10,570 nt of DNA. Origin: Vulcanimicrobiota bacterium. Its GTDB lineage: Bacteria > Vulcanimicrobiota > Vulcanimicrobiia > Vulcanimicrobiales > Vulcanimicrobiaceae. Position 1 is the first letter of the stretch. The number at the start of each line of letters is the position of its first letter. A program made the position numbers and the translations under genes. The DNA is taken from NCBI GenBank assembly GCA_030043675.1, contig JASHXG010000290.1, forward strand, positions 1 to 10,570, given 5' to 3'. The notes beneath the pieces are model-generated. The model was not told the origin of the DNA. It saw only the letters and a program-made list of their open reading frames with translations, and ran no database searches. Of the stretch, positions 6,815 through 10,570 are shown piece after piece.

Positions 6815-6935
6815 GTGAACGGCCCGACCTCGATACTAAAGCGTCGCGGCGGGCTCGTCCGGCTCACGGCCAAAGGGGAAAGCGCTTATCGATGCCGCAA
6901 CCACCGAATTTAGTGATCGTGTATCGGATGTTGAC
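6815..6935 (+). pseudogene. Frameshifted remnant resembling a MarR-family regulator
   Basis: Two adjacent frames read like consecutive parts of a MarR winged-helix protein. At 6848-6877 one frame gives GGLVRLTAKG, the end of the wing; at 6879-6926 the next frame gives KALIDAATTEFSDRVS, the start of the following dimerisation helix. MarR proteins typically read 'LVRLTPKG-RALIDAA' continuously. Removing one G from the GGGG run at 6875-6878 joins them. No complete N-terminal helix-turn-helix or normal C-terminus remains, and the second frame runs without a stop into the permease ORF. It may be a decayed regulator of one of the flanking operons or, less likely, a homopolymer sequencing error within a longer damaged gene. 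The resemblance is by eye over about 26 residues. Confidence 0.4.
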
Positions 6936-6989
6936 CACGCCGGAGTATCCGCAGCCGTCCGGCGCAGAACCGCTTGCCGCGCCGTATCT

Positions 6990-8780
6990 GTGGCCGAGGT
7001 CCAACCTGGACTGGGGCTGGCGCATCAAGCAGCCGGCAACTCCGGCTTAACCCTGGCTACGTACCCAACTCCAGGAACGCTGCGGCGGCCGCCGTTCGGA
7101 CTGGCCGATGTGGTCGTCATCCTGGGTGCAATCGCGTTGTTGACGGCGCTCGCACGAATCGGCTCGGGAACGCTGGTCGCGTTCGTTCCGCAGAAACATC
7201 TCATTCCACACATCGACCTTGCGCCGCGGTTCTTGCCGTATTATGCAGCACGTTCGACGTTACGCATGTTCGTCGCCCTGATTTGGTCGCTGCTCTTCAC
7301 GTTTGCGTACGGCTACGCTGCGGCGCACAGCCGGCGTGCGCAGCGAGTCTTGATTCCGCTGCTCGACATTCTGCAATCGGTCCCCGTGCTCGGGTTCCTA
7401 ACCATCACGGTAACCGGATTCATCGCGCTCTTTCCCGGCAGCCTGCTCGGGCTGGAGCTCGCCTCCGTCTTCGCGATTTTTACCGCTCAGGTGTGGAACA
7501 TGACGTTCTCCTTCTACCAGTCGCTGCGCTCGATCCCGCAGGACCTTACCGAAGCCGCCTCGCTCTACAATCTTTCGCTGTGGGAACGGTTCGTCAAAAT
7601 AGAGGTACCGTCGAGCATGGTGGGCCTCGTCTGGAACTCGATGATGAGTTTTGGCGGAGGCTGGTTCTTCCTGGCGGCAAGCGAGGCAATCAGCGTCGGA
7701 AACGTCAACTACACGCTCCCGGGAATCGGATCGTATGTCGCGTCGGCAGTATTGCAGAAGAACGTGCCGGCCCTCGTGTGGGCGGCGATCACTATCGCCG
7801 TCGTGATCGTCATCGTCGATCAGCTCTTCTGGCGTCCCGTCGTCGCGTGGGCTGATAAGTTCCGATTCGAGCAAAGCGCGGCGGCGAGTCAGCCCGAGTC
7901 GTGGGTGTACGATATCATTCGCTCGGCGCAAGTCCTCAAGCTCGTGGCCCGCGCTTGGGCACCTGTCGCCGAAGTCGTTAACCGTGTCTTGTCGCGGATC
8001 ACCCGGGTACACCCGTCGTTTCAGCGTGGGCGAGGGCATGCGATCGGCGAGCATGCTTTTAACGCCGCACTCATCGTCGCGCTGGTACTGCTCAGTGCGT
8101 ATATTGCGCACTTTATGCTCGTGACGGTTGGGTTGAAGGAGGTCGGGCATGCCTTTGCGCTGGCGGCCGCGACGATGACGCGCGTTTTGGTTCTCGTGGC
8201 CGTTGCGACGCTGATCTGGGTACCGGCCGGCGTCGCGATCGGGTTCCATCCGCGCCTGGCGCGCGCGCTGCAACCAGTCGCGCAGTTTCTCGCGTCGTTT
8301 CCGGCAAATATTCTCTTCCCTTTTGCGACCATGGCCTTCATCGCGTTTCGCGTTCCAATCAACTTTGGCTGCATCTTGTTGATGGCGCTAGGGGCACAAT
8401 GGTACGTGCTATTCAACACGATCGCCGGTGCGCAAAGCGTTCCTACGGAGCTCCGTGAGATGACCGCCGATCTCGAAGTGCGGGGATGGCTGCGCTGGCG
8501 GCGGTTCATCATTCCCGGGGTCTTCTCGTCGTGGGTAACGGGCGCCATCACGGCCAGCGGGGGCGCCTGGAACGCGAGCATCGTTTCGGAGGTCGTAACG
8601 TGGGGCAGTTCGACGCTGGCGGCGACCGGGCTAGGCGCTTATATCACGGAGGCGACGGGCAAAGGCGATGGCGCGCGCGAAGCGCTCGGAATCTGCGTCA
8701 TGAGCCTGTTCGTCGTAACCATCAATCGATTCGTTTGGCGGCGGCTCTACGCATTCTCGCAAACGCGGTTTTCGCTATGA
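6990..8780 (+). CDS. Duplicated ABC transporter permease (anion-type importer)
   Basis: The 596-residue protein carries two BPD_transp_1 permease domains in one chain. The first (about 85-285) has LPYYAARSTLRM, LIPLLDILQSVPVLGF (121-136), the EAA loop DLTEAASLYNLSLWERFVKIEVP (185-207, quoted in part as DLTEAASLYN) and FGGGWFFLAASEAISVG. The second (about 390-590) has SFPANILFPFATM, its EAA loop ELREMTADLEVRGWLRW (487-503) and TASGGAWNASIVSEVVTWG (521-539). This matches the duplicated permease component of the nitrate/sulfonate/bicarbonate-type ABC family (COG4986-like). The first helix begins near residue 38. The start GTG 6990 lacks a Shine-Dalgarno; the frame is open upstream to 6840 without another start, and GTG 7110 is the next option. 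It overlaps the ATPase gene by ATGA. The substrate is unknown. Confidence 0.95.
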   Translation: MAEVQPGLGLAHQAAGNSGLTLATYPTPGTLRRPPFGLADVVVILGAIALLTALARIGSGTLVAFVPQKHLIPHIDLAPRFLPYYAARSTLRMFVALIWSLLFTFAYGYAAAHSRRAQRVLIPLLDILQSVPVLGFLTITVTGFIALFPGSLLGLELASVFAIFTAQVWNMTFSFYQSLRSIPQDLTEAASLYNLSLWERFVKIEVPSSMVGLVWNSMMSFGGGWFFLAASEAISVGNVNYTLPGIGSYVASAVLQKNVPALVWAAITIAVVIVIVDQLFWRPVVAWADKFRFEQSAAASQPESWVYDIIRSAQVLKLVARAWAPVAEVVNRVLSRITRVHPSFQRGRGHAIGEHAFNAALIVALVLLSAYIAHFMLVTVGLKEVGHAFALAAATMTRVLVLVAVATLIWVPAGVAIGFHPRLARALQPVAQFLASFPANILFPFATMAFIAFRVPINFGCILLMALGAQWYVLFNTIAGAQSVPTELREMTADLEVRGWLRWRRFIIPGVFSSWVTGAITASGGAWNASIVSEVVTWGSSTLAATGLGAYITEATGKGDGAREALGICVMSLFVVTINRFVWRRLYAFSQTRFSL

Positions 8781-10096
8781 ACGAAGACTTGATCGTGTGC
8801 CAGGACATCACCAAACGCTTTCCTTTACCTGGCGGGAAGGGCGAGTTCACCGCGGTGCGCGGGATCTCGCTCCTCGTTCGAGGCGGCGAATTGCTCGCGC
8901 TCTTGGGCCGTAGCGGAAGCGGAAAGAGCACGCTCCTGCGGATCATGGCCGGACTCATTCCGCCGAGCGCGGGCGTCGTCATCAGCAGCGGCCGCCCCCT
9001 GAATGGACCGAATCCCGACGTTGCGATGGTCTTTCAAAGCTTTGCCCTTCTGCCGTGGCTCACCGTCTTGCAGAACGTCGAGCTCGGGCTCGAAGCACGC
9101 GGCGTGGGGCCGGCGGAGCGAGAGCAGCGCGCTCTGCGCATGATCGACTTGGTCGGCCTCGACGGCTTCGAAAGCTCCTATCCCAAGGAGCTCTCGGGAG
9201 GGATGAAGCAGCGCGTCGGATATGCGCGCGCTCTGGCCGTGGAACCGAAAGTGCTCTTCATGGATGAACCGTTTAGCGCGCTTGACGTGCTCACGGCGGA
9301 AAATCTTCGTGGCGAAATAGATGCGCTCTGGAATGCCGGAAGCTTCCCCTCGCAAAGCATTCTGCTGGTGACACACAACATCGAGGAGGCAGTATTGCTT
9401 GCAGATCGCGTGCTGGTCCTCGGCTCGAATCCCGGCCACATTCGTGGAGAGATCACGATAGATTTGCCGCGTCCGCACGATCGCAAAGCTTCGCGATTCA
9501 AGGAGCTCGTCGATTACCTCTACCAGGTGATGACGAACCCCGCGGCCGACGTATCGTTCGAAACGGTTCATCATCCCGTGCCGGCCGTCGTCTCGCCCTT
9601 CTCGAAGCCCCTTCCCCACGTGCGCATCGGCGGCATCAGCGGCCTGCTCGAGATTCTCTCAAAGAAGCCCGACGAAAGCATAGAGATTGCGGTGCTAGCC
9701 GATCGTCTGGCAGTCTCGCCGGACGATTTACTAGCCATCTTAGAAGCCGAGGTCTCGCTCGGCTTCGCGCAGACGGTCGCGGGAAGGGTTGCGCTAACCG
9801 ATGTAGGACGCGAGTTCGCGCGCGCGACGATTCTGCGCAGTAAAGAAATTTTCCGGGAGCAATTGCTCAAGTGCATTCCGATCTTCGAAACGATGGTTAA
9901 AACGCTCGAGGCATGTCCCGACGGCGATATCTCAGCCGAGTTCTTTTTGGATCTTTGGGATGAACACTTTCCGGCCGAAGAGGCGCAACGCCAACTGGCT
10001 ACGGCAGTCGACTGGGGACGCTACGCCGAACTCTTCGAATACGACTCGGTCACGGAGCAGTTGCATCTTCCAGAACCGGCGCCTGTCCAAACGTAG
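8777..10096 (+). CDS. ABC transporter ATPase with C-terminal AAA-associated domain
   Basis: I start at ATG 8777, inside the ATGA overlap with the permease stop, giving 439 residues; the frame is open further upstream but that part only shadows the permease. The nucleotide-binding domain (about 4-255) is intact: Walker A GRSGSGKST (44-52), Q-loop Q87, signature LSGGMKQR (139-146), Walker B VLFMDEP (159-165, catalytic E164), D-loop SALD (167-170) and H-loop H200 (LLVTHNIEEA). It resembles NrtD/SsuB/TauB-type ATPases. Residues about 283-430 form the AAA-associated C-terminal domain (winged-helix-like; HVRIGGISGLLEIL, IEIAVLADRLAVSPDDLLAI, LTDVGREFARA), seen in ATPases paired with duplicated permeases and possibly regulatory. 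It energises the permease at the inner membrane face. No substrate-binding protein gene follows in the window. Confidence 0.97.
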   Translation: MNEDLIVCQDITKRFPLPGGKGEFTAVRGISLLVRGGELLALLGRSGSGKSTLLRIMAGLIPPSAGVVISSGRPLNGPNPDVAMVFQSFALLPWLTVLQNVELGLEARGVGPAEREQRALRMIDLVGLDGFESSYPKELSGGMKQRVGYARALAVEPKVLFMDEPFSALDVLTAENLRGEIDALWNAGSFPSQSILLVTHNIEEAVLLADRVLVLGSNPGHIRGEITIDLPRPHDRKASRFKELVDYLYQVMTNPAADVSFETVHHPVPAVVSPFSKPLPHVRIGGISGLLEILSKKPDESIEIAVLADRLAVSPDDLLAILEAEVSLGFAQTVAGRVALTDVGREFARATILRSKEIFREQLLKCIPIFETMVKTLEACPDGDISAEFFLDLWDEHFPAEEAQRQLATAVDWGRYAELFEYDSVTEQLHLPEPAPVQT

Positions 10097-10099
10097 GGT

Positions 10100-10129
10100 T
10101 CTAAGCGACGCGCCTCGGAGCGGCTTAGA
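10100..10129. terminator. Hairpin between convergent genes, possible bidirectional terminator
   Basis: TCTAAGC (10100-10106) pairs perfectly with GCTTAGA (10123-10129). Inside, CGC (10109-10111) can pair with GCG after a small bulge. It starts 4 bases after the ATPase stop and covers the TAA of the minus-strand small ORF, the usual place for a shared terminator. No T-run follows on the plus strand, so efficiency is doubtful. Confidence 0.4.
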
Positions 10130-10328
10130 GATGCGGGAGGGGCAGCACGACGATGGACGCTACCTCACTCGCCGTGAAAACCGCGACGGACCGACCACTC
10201 CGGTCATACCCTTCCACTACGAAACGGTCACCGCCGATGCGCAAGAGGCGCCCATAATAGCGTCCGTCGCGGTAGGGCCGCACTTCGCAAAATTCGCCGC
10301 AGTGCGAGGCGACTTCTGATCTAGACAC
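10125..10328 (-). CDS. Small hypothetical protein, SH3/Sm-like beta-barrel pattern
   Basis: This is a 67-codon ORF starting at GTG 10328. The core VRPYRDGRYYGRLLRI then DRFVVEGYDRSGRSVAVF alternates hydrophobic and polar residues like five short beta strands, as in SH3-like or Sm-like small barrels ('G-x-L-x-x-I-x-x-D-x-F-V-V-E-G'). Third codon positions are mostly G/C, which favours this frame over the overlapping plus-strand frame. C10 and C14 lie in the N-terminal HCGEFCEV. A GAGTG lies about 8 bases before the GTG, a weak ribosome binding site. It is convergent with the ABC ATPase gene. The family is not recognised and the fold is inferred from residue pattern only. Confidence 0.45.
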   Translation of the reverse strand: MSRSEVASHCGEFCEVRPYRDGRYYGRLLRIGGDRFVVEGYDRSGRSVAVFTASEVASIVVLPLPHL

Positions 10329-10367
10329 GGCTGCACTCTAGCGGATGTTCCGGCTACGCGCACTCCT

Positions 10368-10412
10368 CCGTTTGGATGAATTTCTGCCTATCCGAACGGA
10401 TGATCCGTTCGG
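10368..10412. repeat. Palindrome cluster (ATCCG/CGGAT motifs), operator-like
   Basis: CCGAACGGAT (10392-10401) and ATCCGTTCGG (10403-10412) are perfect 10-base inverted arms around a single G. A further related copy, CCGTTTGGAT (10368-10377), is the inverted partner of ATCCGAACGG (10390-10399) with one mismatch. Overlapping, tightly spaced copies look like binding sites for a dimeric regulator. The T6 run at 10423-10428, 10 bases beyond, could also make it a terminator for transcripts read on the plus strand. Confidence 0.45.
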
Positions 10413-10456
10413 CGGCTGTCCATTTTTTACAGATTGGCATATTCTGACATCGGGGC

Positions 10457-10482
10457 CGGTTACCGTCGTATTCGTGTAACCG
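10457..10482. repeat. Inverted repeat CGGTTAC-N12-GTAACCG
   Basis: CGGTTAC (10457-10463) and GTAACCG (10476-10482) are perfect 7-base inverted arms separated by 12 bases, a geometry seen for dimeric regulator sites. It lies 44 bases right of the other palindrome cluster. What it controls, if anything, is not visible. Confidence 0.35.
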
Positions 10483-10570
10483 CTCTCGATGAGCGCGTGA
10501 CCCGGGCGGACGTTACAAACGGACCTCGTGACGGTTGGCCGCGTTACGAGCGTCGCCGATGAGGGCAGCG

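Larger units (their letters stand above)
10329..10570. other. Right-edge region without a confident gene
   Basis: Apart from the two inverted-repeat groups and the T6 run, no gene can be supported in this stretch. On the minus strand one frame is open from the edge (10568) to a TAG at 10338-10340 with no start codon inside; it is in the same frame as the small ORF ending at 10125. It could be the C-terminus of a gene entering from the right, but its last third is Arg/Ser-rich and reads like non-coding sequence. A second minus frame is open from 10569 to a TAA at 10513. Confidence 0.4.

Noticed and set aside
6892..7050. 52-codon ATG frame beginning MPQPPNLVIVYRML before the permease
   Set aside because: It overlaps the permease start, has no well-placed ribosome binding site and no recognisable motif; part may be another frame of the decayed MarR-like region.
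6974..7855. Plus-strand open frame (293 codons) overlapping the permease
   Set aside because: Shadow frame of the permease, with Arg/Ala-rich low-complexity translation typical of GC-rich antiframe sequence.
7398..8273. Minus-strand open frame (291 codons) opposite the permease
   Set aside because: Translation is charged and motif-free; the sense strand encodes clear permease domains.
8486..8776. Upstream extension of the ATPase frame
   Set aside because: It only shadows the permease; the ATG at 8777 in the ATGA overlap and homology starting at residue 4 fix the real start.

Overview
The window is about 60% G+C by eye and gene-dense, with several GTG starts and 4-base start/stop overlaps inside operons. 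Two lipobox-bearing secreted proteins, one of them an NHL-like beta-propeller lipoprotein of a kind often multicopy in Candidatus Eremiobacterota (WPS-2) and related soil lineages, make an uncultured Eremiobacterota-like bacterium my best guess. That is an inference from protein style only; no rRNA or tRNA was found.

Layout. 1-189 (+): tail of a histidine-phosphotransfer (HPt) protein. 227-1598 (-): beta-propeller lipoprotein followed by a single-domain rhodanese. 1703-2918 (+): UBP-type zinc-finger protein, a previously hidden 58-residue Cys/His-rich small ORF, and a DsbA-like CPYC thioredoxin-fold protein without signal peptide. 2996-4069 (+): cysteine-rich predicted lipoprotein of unknown function, whose stop shares a CTAG with the convergent DUF2891 gene. 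4066-6724 (-): DUF969-DUF979-DUF2891 operon, with 4-base overlaps at both junctions. 6725-6989: intergenic stretch with what looks like the frameshifted remnant of a MarR-type regulator. 6990-10096 (+): a duplicated-permease ABC importer and its ATPase with a C-terminal AAA-associated domain, overlapping by ATGA. 10097-10570: a hairpin, a small minus-strand ORF (67 aa) and a run of inverted repeats.

How the genes work together. The minus-strand DUF969/DUF979/DUF2891 set looks like one translationally coupled unit: two integral-membrane proteins forming a putative carrier plus a soluble partner. The plus-strand ABC pair looks like an anion-type importer (nitrate/sulfonate/bicarbonate superfamily) lacking a substrate-binding protein in the window. 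The left half groups small thiol, zinc and sulfur proteins (rhodanese, UBP zinc finger, Cys-rich peptide, DsbA-like). No phage, IS element, CRISPR array or RNA gene was seen. The least explained parts are the hidden small ORF, the MarR-like remnant and the palindrome-rich right edge.
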